From the NCBI RefSeq assembly GCF_901542415.1, contig NZ_CABEHV010000004.1:2029501-2093500 (forward strand): DNA of 64,000 nucleotides. Direction: 5' to 3'. The DNA comes from Streptococcus mitis (GTDB taxonomy: Bacteria; Bacillota; Bacilli; Lactobacillales; Streptococcaceae). The notes under the pieces were generated by a model. The model had not been told where the DNA came from. It saw only the letters and a list, made by a program, of their open reading frames with translations, and ran no database searches. The first letter of the stretch is position 1; every line of letters begins with the position of its first letter. This document shows, piece after piece, positions 19,301 through 25,093 of this stretch. The position numbers were made by a program, and so were the translations under genes.

Positions 19301-19417
19301 GAAGTCGCTCGAATTGCAATGAAAACCAACCAATCTGCAAGTAGTTTGACAAGACAGGTTTTTAACGATATCGTAGAGTCGCTATTTGAAGGATATGAAG
19401 AGGAATACCAACACTAA
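16355..19417 (+). CDS. hsdR: Type I restriction endonuclease, R (motor/nuclease) subunit
   Basis: Translocates and cuts DNA lacking the methyl mark, in complex with HsdM and HsdS. 1,020 residues. N-terminal PD-(D/E)xK nuclease: PDIVVF (about 125) and the EVK of YIEVKQ (about 141). SF2 helicase motor: Walker A TQGSGKTA (about 330), DEAH-box FIDEAHRS (about 431), TGTPL (about 459) and motif VI-like TLTRVNRPYK. A helical C-terminal region follows. It appears intact. Stop and hsdM start overlap by one base, so R, M and S are a single operon. Confidence 0.95.
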   Translation: MARRKDFSELTRVQIPAALHLMRMGYTYLPRNGKEIEERDPDTNILVSVFKEQFLTFNNYLTDEDFERELANIKLELDQNDLGRSFFKRIQGQEGAVYIDWENPEANTFHLALEVTCQNGQDEFRPDIVVFINGLPLSYIEVKQPNAIRDGKTGIQSEQDRTRYRFENRKFRRFNNITQLIALSDNLPYISGQGQQKQGSYYGSNAYSKTKFNAFKEEREVDFLNSIVPLTDEQIDFVLEDVKRFALKSQPEFTTNLQPDTPCNTFLSSLYQKERLLFMLRFGLVYVEEESKEGQMQLQKHVMRYPQYFATRAIEETIAKGVKKGVIWHTQGSGKTALAFFNIRYLTNYFSKQGIVPQFYFVVDRLDLADQAFKEFTKRGLKVKRINNPRELNQKQDGYDVAVVNIQKFKDDSDLTDRSGYDLNRQNIYFIDEAHRSYNELGSYLPNLYQADINAIKIALTGTPLITYKKDGKTKENHATTRDIFGDYIHKYYYNQSIDDGFTLRLMREDIETSYKDNLRAINEEIQRGDLSKEDIFAHPHYVEPMLDFILEDFNRARDLVFDDQTIGGMIVCDSSKQARELEKQLEERRKAGTTNLTSALILHDEGDKEEKKEKVDAYKEGKIDLIIVYSMLLTGFDAPRLKRLYLGRKIKAHNLLQTLTRVNRPYKDYLFGYVVDFADISKEFDKTNRAYLEELNQEYDTTLTGENGEDVFGSLFVPAEEISQELSKTERILMDYPTSNLEFFSQSIDDIKDRKQLNELRKALESVKQYYNIARLLGHDHLLKQIDITQIATLLNVISRRLLTLSLIDKPDDFSSRILLNLAMSETSFSFVKIAEEELRLAANDLEDLKRRVAGGIIKQRDEKDPEWVSLYEEFQRIMKKHLIHGQEGYTMENIKEIQKEYEELFKSVEDYHTHMRRLTMNFGGDEMAARSYKHVTNSTMVSEYPAVYHVIKDSKVTLDHKIGQNRGVLDNEDFFKKMIREVARIAMKTNQSASSLTRQVFNDIVESLFEGYEEEYQH

Positions 19418-21021
19418 TGAATGAAACATACAAAGTCCAAGTCCAAGACTTGGTAGATGATTTGAAAGCAGTCTTTACCCATGCGGGCCTAGGAGGGGAA
19501 GCGGGTGAGTACAAACTCCTCACCCAGTCCTTCCTCTACAAGTTTTTAAATGATAAGTTTTTATATCAAGCCAAGGTGCTGGATGAATCCAACACTTATG
19601 AAAACTTGTTGGCAATGAGTGAAGATGACTATGACTGGCTCTTGGAGGATATCGGTACAAGTACGGCTTGGCTCAAGCCAGACCAGTTGATCGAAACGCT
19701 TCACCGTCAGCAAAATGAAGCGACTTTCTACGAGAGTTTTGAAAATACTCTTAATCAGATAGCTATTGATAATAACGATATTTTCTCTGTTCATACTGAT
19801 GGAGATACGGCTATTCGTCTATTTGATGAGCGTCTGATTACCGACACAATATCAGATAGCAGTAAGCGTAACGAAGTGGCAAAAGCCATCATCAATCTCC
19901 TTGCACGCGTCAAGTTTGATGAGACCATCTTTTCACAAGGCTTCGACTTTTTCTCTACTCTCTTTGAGTACATGATCAAGGACTACAACAAAGACGGTGG
20001 TGGCAAGTATGCCGAGTACTACACACCTCACTCTGTGGCTAAGATTATCGCTGATATTCTTGTGGGAAATGACCAGCCATCAAACGTGCGGATTTATGAC
20101 CCGTCTGCTGGGTCTGGAACCTTGCTGATGAACCTGGCTAGTCGTATCGGTGTAGATAAGACCACTGTCTATAGTCAGGATATCTCGCAAAAATCATCTA
20201 ACCTTCTTCGTCTCAACCTCATCTTGAATGGCCTCCAACACTCCATTCATAATATCGTACAGGGAAATACCATTATCGCTAATCGTCATCCTGAAAAGAT
20301 GGACTATATCGTGTCCAACCCCCCTTTCAAGCTGGACTTTTCAGAGTGGCGTGACCGAGTAGAAAGTTTGCCAGAAGCCAGTGATCGTTTCTTTGCAGGT
20401 GTGCCAAAGGTTCCAGCTAAGTCTAAGGACAAGATGGCTATCTATGAGCTCTTTGTTCAGCATATCATCTACTCCTTGAAGCCAGACGGTCAAGCAGCCG
20501 TAGTCCTACCGACAGGCTTTATCACGGCCCAGTCAGGGATTGATAAGACCATCCGTCAACACTTGGTGGATCATCAAATGCTGGCAGGTGTCGTTTCCAT
20601 GCCTTCTAATATCTTTGCGACGACAGGTACCAATGTCTCCATCCTCTTTATTGATAAGAAAAATAAGGGCGATGTCGTCCTTATCGATGCCTCAAACCTC
20701 GGAACCAAGGTCAAGGAAGGCAAGAACCAAAAGACCGTGCTCTCTCCTGAGGAAGAGCAGAAAATCGTCGAGACCTTTATCAATAAAGAAGCCGTCGAGG
20801 ACTTTTCTGTCACCGTCTCTTATGAGGACATCAAGGAGAAAAACTACTCTCTCAGCGCAGGTCAACACTTTGACATTAAGATAGATTATGTAGATATCAC
20901 AGCAGAAGAGTTTGAAGCTAAGGTGACTGCTTTTCAAGATAAACTTTCAGACTTCTTCAAGCAATCGCATGTGTTGGAGCAGGAGATTGGAGAGCAGATG
21001 AAGGGGTTGAAATATGAGTGA
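19417..21021 (+). CDS. hsdM: Type I DNA methyltransferase, M subunit
   Basis: Adenine-N6 methyltransferase subunit of the type I complex. 534 residues. N-terminal helical HsdM domain (about 1-150), then the SAM-binding fold with DPSAGSGTLL (about 228-237) and catalytic motif IV SNPPF (about 300-304). Overlaps hsdR by one base and hsdS by 8 bases. With hsdS it would methylate the host recognition site and protect it from HsdR. Confidence 0.95.
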   Translation: MNETYKVQVQDLVDDLKAVFTHAGLGGEAGEYKLLTQSFLYKFLNDKFLYQAKVLDESNTYENLLAMSEDDYDWLLEDIGTSTAWLKPDQLIETLHRQQNEATFYESFENTLNQIAIDNNDIFSVHTDGDTAIRLFDERLITDTISDSSKRNEVAKAIINLLARVKFDETIFSQGFDFFSTLFEYMIKDYNKDGGGKYAEYYTPHSVAKIIADILVGNDQPSNVRIYDPSAGSGTLLMNLASRIGVDKTTVYSQDISQKSSNLLRLNLILNGLQHSIHNIVQGNTIIANRHPEKMDYIVSNPPFKLDFSEWRDRVESLPEASDRFFAGVPKVPAKSKDKMAIYELFVQHIIYSLKPDGQAAVVLPTGFITAQSGIDKTIRQHLVDHQMLAGVVSMPSNIFATTGTNVSILFIDKKNKGDVVLIDASNLGTKVKEGKNQKTVLSPEEEQKIVETFINKEAVEDFSVTVSYEDIKEKNYSLSAGQHFDIKIDYVDITAEEFEAKVTAFQDKLSDFFKQSHVLEQEIGEQMKGLKYE

Positions 21022-22219
21022 GTGGAAAAGATATAAATTATCTGACCTTTATGAGATGAGTTCGGGAATTTCTTCAACAAAAGAGCAAGCGGGACACGGT
21101 TCACCATTTCTTTCATTCTCTGTTGTATTTAATAATTATTTTTTGCCAGATAATCTAATTGATTTAATGGATACGACAGATGGTGATAAACAAAAATACT
21201 CAATAAATGAGGGTGATATTTTTTTAACACGTACTAGTGAAACAGTTGATGAATTAGCTATGTCTTCAGTTGCTTTGAAGGATTATCCTGAAGCTAGCTT
21301 TAGTGGATTTCTTAAAAGACTTAGACCTGTTGATAAAAGAATTGTTTATCCTAAATTCATGGCTTTTTATTTAAGAAGTCCTTTGTTTAGAAGAACAATA
21401 ATAAATAATACTGTAATGACCCTAAGAGCTAGTTTCAATGAAGTAATGTTTTCATATCTTGAAATTATGCTTCCAGATTTTGATACTCAAAAGAAAATTG
21501 GTGATTTCCTTTATTCGTTAGAAAAGAAAAAGCAAACCAACAACCAAATCAACCAAGAGTTGGAAGCCATGGCTAAGACCCTCTATGACTACTGGTTTGT
21601 CCAGTTTGATTTCCCAGACCAGAATGGCAACCCCTACAAATCATCAGGCGGAAAGATGGTCTATAACCCAGAACTCAAACGCGAAATCCCAGAGGGGTGG
21701 GGAGTGGAGAGTGTTGGTAACTTATTAGATAAAGTTACTAAAGCGGAAAAAATTGAAAATAATTCTATTGAATTTATAGGAAAAATGCCTGTTATCGATC
21801 AGAGTCAAAAATATATTGCAGGTTTTACGAATAATGAAAATGGCTTAATCCAACCTCAAAAAGGACATGTAATATTTGGGGATCACACTAGGGTAGTCAA
21901 ATATATAAATTTTGATTATGCCAGAGGAGCTGATGGAACTCAAGTCTTAATTTCAAAGAATGAGCATATTTCAAATGTATTACTTTATCACATGATTAAA
22001 GATTTTGATTTGTCAAATTATGGGTATGCTAGACATTTCAAATTTCTAAAAGAGAAAATTGTTATAGTTCCTGATAAAGAAGTATCGTCAAAATTTGAAA
22101 CACAGGCAAATGTTATTTATGAAAAAATTAAGAACAATATTTTTGAAAACCAAGAACTCACCCAACTTCGCGATTGGCTCTTACCAATGCTGATGAATGG
22201 ACAGGTGAAGGTGGAGTGA
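21014..22219 (+). CDS. hsdS: Type I restriction-modification specificity subunit
   Basis: Sets the DNA sequence recognised by the type I enzyme. 401 residues in the usual order: target-recognition domain 1 (about 1-150), conserved helical spacer (about 155-205, containing NQINQELEAMAKTLYDYWF), target-recognition domain 2 (about 230-365) and a final conserved helix (NQELTQLRDWLLPMLMNG). The recognition domains are visibly more AT-rich than the spacer and C-terminal helix, the pattern expected when such domains are exchanged between strains. No second hsdS fragment or recombinase gene lies next to it, so there is no sign of a phase-variable shufflon in this window. Confidence 0.93.
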   Translation: MSEWKRYKLSDLYEMSSGISSTKEQAGHGSPFLSFSVVFNNYFLPDNLIDLMDTTDGDKQKYSINEGDIFLTRTSETVDELAMSSVALKDYPEASFSGFLKRLRPVDKRIVYPKFMAFYLRSPLFRRTIINNTVMTLRASFNEVMFSYLEIMLPDFDTQKKIGDFLYSLEKKKQTNNQINQELEAMAKTLYDYWFVQFDFPDQNGNPYKSSGGKMVYNPELKREIPEGWGVESVGNLLDKVTKAEKIENNSIEFIGKMPVIDQSQKYIAGFTNNENGLIQPQKGHVIFGDHTRVVKYINFDYARGADGTQVLISKNEHISNVLLYHMIKDFDLSNYGYARHFKFLKEKIVIVPDKEVSSKFETQANVIYEKIKNNIFENQELTQLRDWLLPMLMNGQVKVE

Positions 22220-22272
22220 GAGGGAGTTTAAAAACTTTTATATAAAATTTCTATCAAGGAGGTGTGTGAATA

Positions 22273-22887
22273 TTGTCTTGTGTAATTGGTACGGTATTTA
22301 GAAATTTCGCAATTATTTCAGGAGATACGCGTCTTAGTAATGATTCAGGTGAAACTGTAAGTGAAAAATACTCTAAAGTGTTCAAGGTAAATCAAAATGT
22401 GTTGGTAGGTTTTACTGGTTCAGGTAATGCTGTAGATGTTTTAAATAAAAATGGAATTTTTGACAAAGATGACTGTCCAAGCGCTGAAGATTTTCTAGAA
22501 TTTTTATGGCTTTTATTAGGTAACAGAGTGGTAAATGAACCAAACCATTGTAATATATTGGTTTTGGGAAAAAGTAAAATGAATTATGGTTTTGGTGGAA
22601 ACTTTCATATGTCAGAAGATGATGTTCAAAATCAGCTACATTTAACAGATCACAGAAACGTATGGGCTCCTATTATGACACCTCCAAATGTTGATTACGA
22701 GTATTATCAAGATTTAGTTAATTCAAAAGTACAATTTATTATTGCTGAACAGATAATTTCTCCTGTATTTAGTAGAGGGATTGCGATTAAGAAAATCAAA
22801 GAAGTACATAGAGAAATTATTCTTGAAATTTCAAAAAAGGATAGATCAGTTAATAGTAATATTGAACAACATGTGATTAAATGGTGA
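22273..22887 (+). CDS. Proteasome/HslV-fold Ntn-hydrolase, uncharacterised
   Basis: 204 residues. The N-terminus lines up by eye with proteasome beta and HslV subunits: after Met removal it reads SCVIGTVFRNFAIISGDTR, with Ser1 at the Thr1 nucleophile position, Asp at position 17 and Arg at 19 as in GDxR/ADSR. KYSKVFKV has a Lys at position 34 (Lys33 in proteasomes, one residue shifted) and VGFTGSGNA fits the Gly47 loop. The rest is less recognisable. Start is TTG 22273, 10 bases after AAGGAGG; an in-frame TGA just upstream excludes a longer form. No HslU or other unfoldase gene is in the window. It overlaps or abuts the next regulator gene. Substrate and function are unknown; protease activity is inferred only. 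Confidence 0.68.
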   Translation: MSCVIGTVFRNFAIISGDTRLSNDSGETVSEKYSKVFKVNQNVLVGFTGSGNAVDVLNKNGIFDKDDCPSAEDFLEFLWLLLGNRVVNEPNHCNILVLGKSKMNYGFGGNFHMSEDDVQNQLHLTDHRNVWAPIMTPPNVDYEYYQDLVNSKVQFIIAEQIISPVFSRGIAIKKIKEVHREIILEISKKDRSVNSNIEQHVIKW

Positions 22888-22889
22888 CT

Positions 22890-23162
22890 ATGAGTAAGAA
22901 AATTGTTGAATCCAAAGACCTGATTGCTTTTCATCCAGGTCAGTATGTTGAGGAGTTGATTGAAGATTATAACCTAACGCAAAAGGAATTTGCGGAGCGT
23001 TTGGGAGTTTCTGAAATGAAGCTCGGTAAATTAGTGAATGGTGAGGAATCAATTAGTAATGATATTGCTCGGAAGTTAGCAAAGGTTACTAATATCTCGA
23101 TAATAACTTGGCTCAATCTTCAGAATGCTTACGATGTAAAAGTGGCTGAGTTCATAGAGTAA
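22890..23162 (+). CDS. HigA/VapI-type XRE-family antitoxin-like regulator
   Basis: About 90 residues with the HigA-family pattern: AFHPGQYVEELIEDYNLTQ, a helix-turn-helix (KEFAERLGVSEMKLGKLVNG), then SISNDIARKLAKVTNIS and the terminal TWLNLQNAYD typical of HigA antitoxins. Two starts are possible: ATG 22881 (overlaps the Ntn-hydrolase gene by 7 bases) or ATG 22890 (two bases after it); I list the shorter. No RelE/HigB-type toxin precedes it. The gene in the toxin position is the proteasome-like Ntn-hydrolase. Confidence 0.75.
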   Translation: MSKKIVESKDLIAFHPGQYVEELIEDYNLTQKEFAERLGVSEMKLGKLVNGEESISNDIARKLAKVTNISIITWLNLQNAYDVKVAEFIE

Positions 23163-23165
23163 TCG

Positions 23166-23174
23166 TGGTATAAT
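23166..23174 (+). promoter_or_regulatory. Extended -10 promoter giving a possibly leaderless DUF1722 transcript
   Basis: TGGTATAAT is a full extended -10. A transcript starting 7-8 bases downstream would begin at or next to ATG 23182, and no ribosome site is visible before that ATG. Confidence 0.5.
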
Positions 23175-23181
23175 GACAATT

Positions 23182-23586
23182 ATGAATAATAACAACCAAC
23201 GTGCCCTTTGCCAACAACTCTGGGCTAGAAACAAATACCTCGTTTTGAGTCATTCCAGCAATATTTACAATGAGATTCGTCAGTATCTCAAGAATGAAGA
23301 GGTGGAGGTGAGTCAGGTTCAGGAGATGATTGACCGTGCCTGCCAGATTCCAGAACACAGGGGTCAGGTTTGCAATGCCTTTCAGCATATTTGGGGCTAT
23401 TTTAAAAAGAAAGCGACAGATGCTGAGCGCAAGGACTACATGCTCTTGCTTGATCGCTACCGCTTTGGTCAGGCTTCTAAGGAAGACTTGATCACTAAGA
23501 TTCGAGACTTGCTTGATTGCTATCCAAATACCTACTTGCAACATTCGACTTTACTGAAAGGAGATTGTCATGAGACTTTGGCATGA
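23182..23586 (+). CDS. DUF1722 (YbgA-like) protein
   Basis: 134 residues from ATG 23182 (ATG 23173, overlapping the -10 box, would add 3). It matches the YbgA/DUF1722 pattern: LWARNKYLVLSHSSNIYNEI at the start, then HIWGYFKKKATDAERKDYM, LLDRYRFGQ and the final CYPNTYLQHSTLL. The biochemical function of the family is unknown; in other bacteria it is often encoded beside or fused to DNA photolyase genes, as I recall. Here it overlaps a T4 endonuclease V-like gene by 17 bases, another UV-damage repair link. Confidence 0.75.
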   Translation: MNNNNQRALCQQLWARNKYLVLSHSSNIYNEIRQYLKNEEVEVSQVQEMIDRACQIPEHRGQVCNAFQHIWGYFKKKATDAERKDYMLLLDRYRFGQASKEDLITKIRDLLDCYPNTYLQHSTLLKGDCHETLA

Positions 23587-23935
23587 GGCTTTGATTTCAC
23601 AACTTCCCCGTCCTCAACTCTTGGGGCAGCATCGAGAGTGTTGCGCCCTGCGTGGCAATGGCTGGGGCAGAAAGCATGCGACGGTGGACTATGTCTTTAC
23701 CCACTCGCCCTATCGTCTCTATGCCTATCATCGCTTGATCATGGAGGAAATGGCTGGTCGTGGCTACAATGTCAGTCCAGAGTGGTTGGACAAGAACTAC
23801 CGAGGTAAGACCTTCCCTCCTTATCAAGACTTAGCAGAGGAAAAGCTGAAAAGTCCTATCTATAGCGAGCATGATACTACCTACTATGAGGAGTGTCTGG
23901 CAAATCTTCGAGAGAAGGGGATTGAGCTGGAATAA
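23570..23935 (+). CDS. Pyrimidine-dimer DNA glycosylase-like protein (T4 endonuclease V fold)
   Basis: 121 residues. The N-terminal helix LISQLPRPQLLGQHRE aligns position by position with T4 endonuclease V (LVSELADQHLMAEYRE): Arg22 and catalytic Glu23 fall at the same numbers. The T4 nucleophile is the amino group of Thr2; here residue 2 is Arg (MRLWH), so activity might use another N-terminal residue or be lost. A conserved central HSPYRLYAYHRLIMEEMAGRG follows. ATG 23570 has AAAGGAG upstream. It overlaps the DUF1722 gene, so the two are coupled. Confidence 0.75.
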   Translation: MRLWHEALISQLPRPQLLGQHRECCALRGNGWGRKHATVDYVFTHSPYRLYAYHRLIMEEMAGRGYNVSPEWLDKNYRGKTFPPYQDLAEEKLKSPIYSEHDTTYYEECLANLREKGIELE

Positions 23936-23994
23936 TAGTAAGGATTGCCTTCAATTTATAACTCTTCTCGTAATTTTTTCGAATAATAAAGATG

Positions 23995-24027
23995 AGACCT
24001 TTAGAGTTTTTCTAAGGTCTTCTTTTT
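23995..24027 (+). terminator. Intrinsic terminator after the glycosylase-like gene
   Basis: AGACCTTTAGA (23995-24005) pairs with TCTAAGGTCT (24011-24020), one bulge, then a T-rich tail. Confidence 0.75.
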
Positions 24028-24040
24028 ATGAGTGTTCAGA

Positions 24041-24068
24041 TTTACTTTTAATAACTTTTGAGTTATAA
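24041..24068 (+). promoter_or_regulatory. Promoter of the HigB/HigA pair
   Basis: TTTACT (24041-24046), 16 bases, TATAAT (24063-24068), about 24 bases before the first gene. Confidence 0.6.
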
Positions 24069-24091
24069 TTTAATTAGAAAGAGGTTGCTTG

Positions 24092-24457
24092 GTGCATACG
24101 ATTTACTTCTATAAGGACAAAAATGGAAACGAGCCAGTTTTGGATTATATGAGAGAATTGGCTAGTCAGAAAAGTAAGGATAGTCGCATCAAACTCAATA
24201 AACTAAATGACTATATCGAGTTGCTTAGTCAGCATGGGACGAGAGCTGGGGAACCCTATATGAAACACTTGGAAGATGAGATATGGGAACTAAGACCTTT
24301 GAGAAATCGAATTTTATTTATAGCGTGGCTTGATGGTAGTTTTGTTCTTTTACATCATTTTGTCAAAAAGACTCAGAAAACTCCTAGAAGAGAAATTGAA
24401 AAAGCCAAGCGTGAATTGAAGGACTTAAAAGAAAGAGGGTTAAGTGATGAAGAATAG
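24092..24457 (+). CDS. HigB/RelE-superfamily toxin (phage Gp49-like)
   Basis: About 121 residues with the Gp49-like HigB pattern: [19 protein letters not shown] at the start, [20 protein letters not shown] in the middle (the basic RNA-cleaving face of RelE-type toxins) and [22 protein letters not shown] near the end. Such toxins cut mRNA on the ribosome. I choose GTG 24092 (7 bases after AAAGAGG) over TTG 24089. Toxin-first order with an overlapping HTH antitoxin is typical of HigBA. Confidence 0.85.
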   Translation: MHTIYFYKDKNGNEPVLDYMRELASQKSKDSRIKLNKLNDYIELLSQHGTRAGEPYMKHLEDEIWELRPLRNRILFIAWLDGSFVLLHHFVKKTQKTPRREIEKAKRELKDLKERGLSDEE

Positions 24458-24740
24458 TGCTATTGGAAGTAACTGGAAGGATGTCCGGTCAGAACTCTTT
24501 ACCAAGGAGGAAATCCTTGAAAGTGATATGCGAGTGGCTATCATGAGTGAGTTGATTGAAGCCAGACATGAGCAAGGAATCAGCCAGAAAAAGCTAGAAG
24601 AACTCAGTGGAGTGAGTCAACCTGTCATAGCTAGGATGGAAACAGGAAAGACTAGCCCCCAGTTGGATACAGTCTTGAAAGTTTTAGCCAGTTTAGGAAA
24701 GACACTAGCAGTCATCCCCCTCGAACAGAGAAAGAGTTGA
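24447..24740 (+). CDS. HigA-type antitoxin, XRE helix-turn-helix
   Basis: 97 residues. A helix-turn-helix is clear at about 42-75 ([19 protein letters not shown], then [14 protein letters not shown] and [16 protein letters not shown]). It overlaps the toxin gene by 11 bases; the start may be GTG 24444 or ATG 24447, the latter better spaced from AGAGGG. It should neutralise the upstream toxin and repress the pair's promoter. Confidence 0.85.
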   Translation: MKNSAIGSNWKDVRSELFTKEEILESDMRVAIMSELIEARHEQGISQKKLEELSGVSQPVIARMETGKTSPQLDTVLKVLASLGKTLAVIPLEQRKS

Positions 24741-24946
24741 TAGGGATGAAATTACTTGGTTGGCTAAAATCATCCACTGGATAATTTTACCTCCCGTCCG
24801 CACTTTTTCAGGGAAATATCAGAATTACAAAAGAAAAATCAACCTATAGTCTTTTCTAATAACAAGCCATAGTCACTTATAAGAATTACTAATAACGTGT
24901 TTGATCAGTCTAACTGAAATATAGTAAAAAAACAAGTTACACAAAG

Positions 24947-24980
24947 GATTTGAGTCATGTGTCTCAAGTCTTTTTCTTTT
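24947..24980 (+). terminator. Terminator upstream of metE
   Basis: GATTTGAG (24947-24954) pairs with CTCAAGTC (24963-24970) with one G-T pair, then a T-rich run. It probably ends the HigB/HigA transcript. Confidence 0.7.
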
Positions 24981-24993
24981 GTATAAAACGGAG

Positions 24994-25012
24994 ATATAGT
25001 TTCAAACTATAT
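24994..25012 (+). promoter_or_regulatory. MET-box, binding site of the LysR-type MtaR/MetR regulator
   Basis: ATATAGTTTCAAACTATAT is a perfect palindrome around one base and matches the streptococcal MET-box consensus as I remember it (TATAGTTTnAAACTATA). It lies about 45 bases upstream of the metE -10, where LysR-type activators bind. Confidence 0.8.
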
Positions 25013-25093
25013 CAAAGCCTAATTTTTTACAATTATACAGATGATTTCTTTTCTGTTAAGATAGTTTCAACAACAAATTTTGGAGGACACATC

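Larger units (their letters stand above)
24741..25093 (+). promoter_or_regulatory. metE upstream region with terminator, MET-box and promoter
   Basis: No gene is supported here. An in-frame extension of metE up to 24950 has no ribosome site and would cross the terminator and MET-box. In order: AT-rich sequence without recognisable structure (24741-24940), a terminator hairpin (24947-24980), the MET-box (24994-25012) and an extended -10 TGTTAAGAT (25054-25062). A half MET-box (ATAGTTTCAA) overlaps the -10 at about 25061-25070. Confidence 0.65.

Noticed and set aside
22273-22887. The Ntn-hydrolase gene as a normal HslV
   Set aside because: The N-terminal nucleophile is Ser, not Thr; most of the chain does not match HslV, and no hslU gene is adjacent.
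21014-23162. A phase-variable hsdS inversion system
   Set aside because: Only one hsdS, no partial hsdS genes, no tyrosine recombinase and no obvious inverted repeats flanking the recognition domains in this window.
24950-25093. An N-terminal extension of metE by 48 residues
   Set aside because: No ribosome site before it; it crosses a terminator and the MET-box, and the family N-terminus [12 protein letters not shown] begins at ATG 25094 behind GGAGG.
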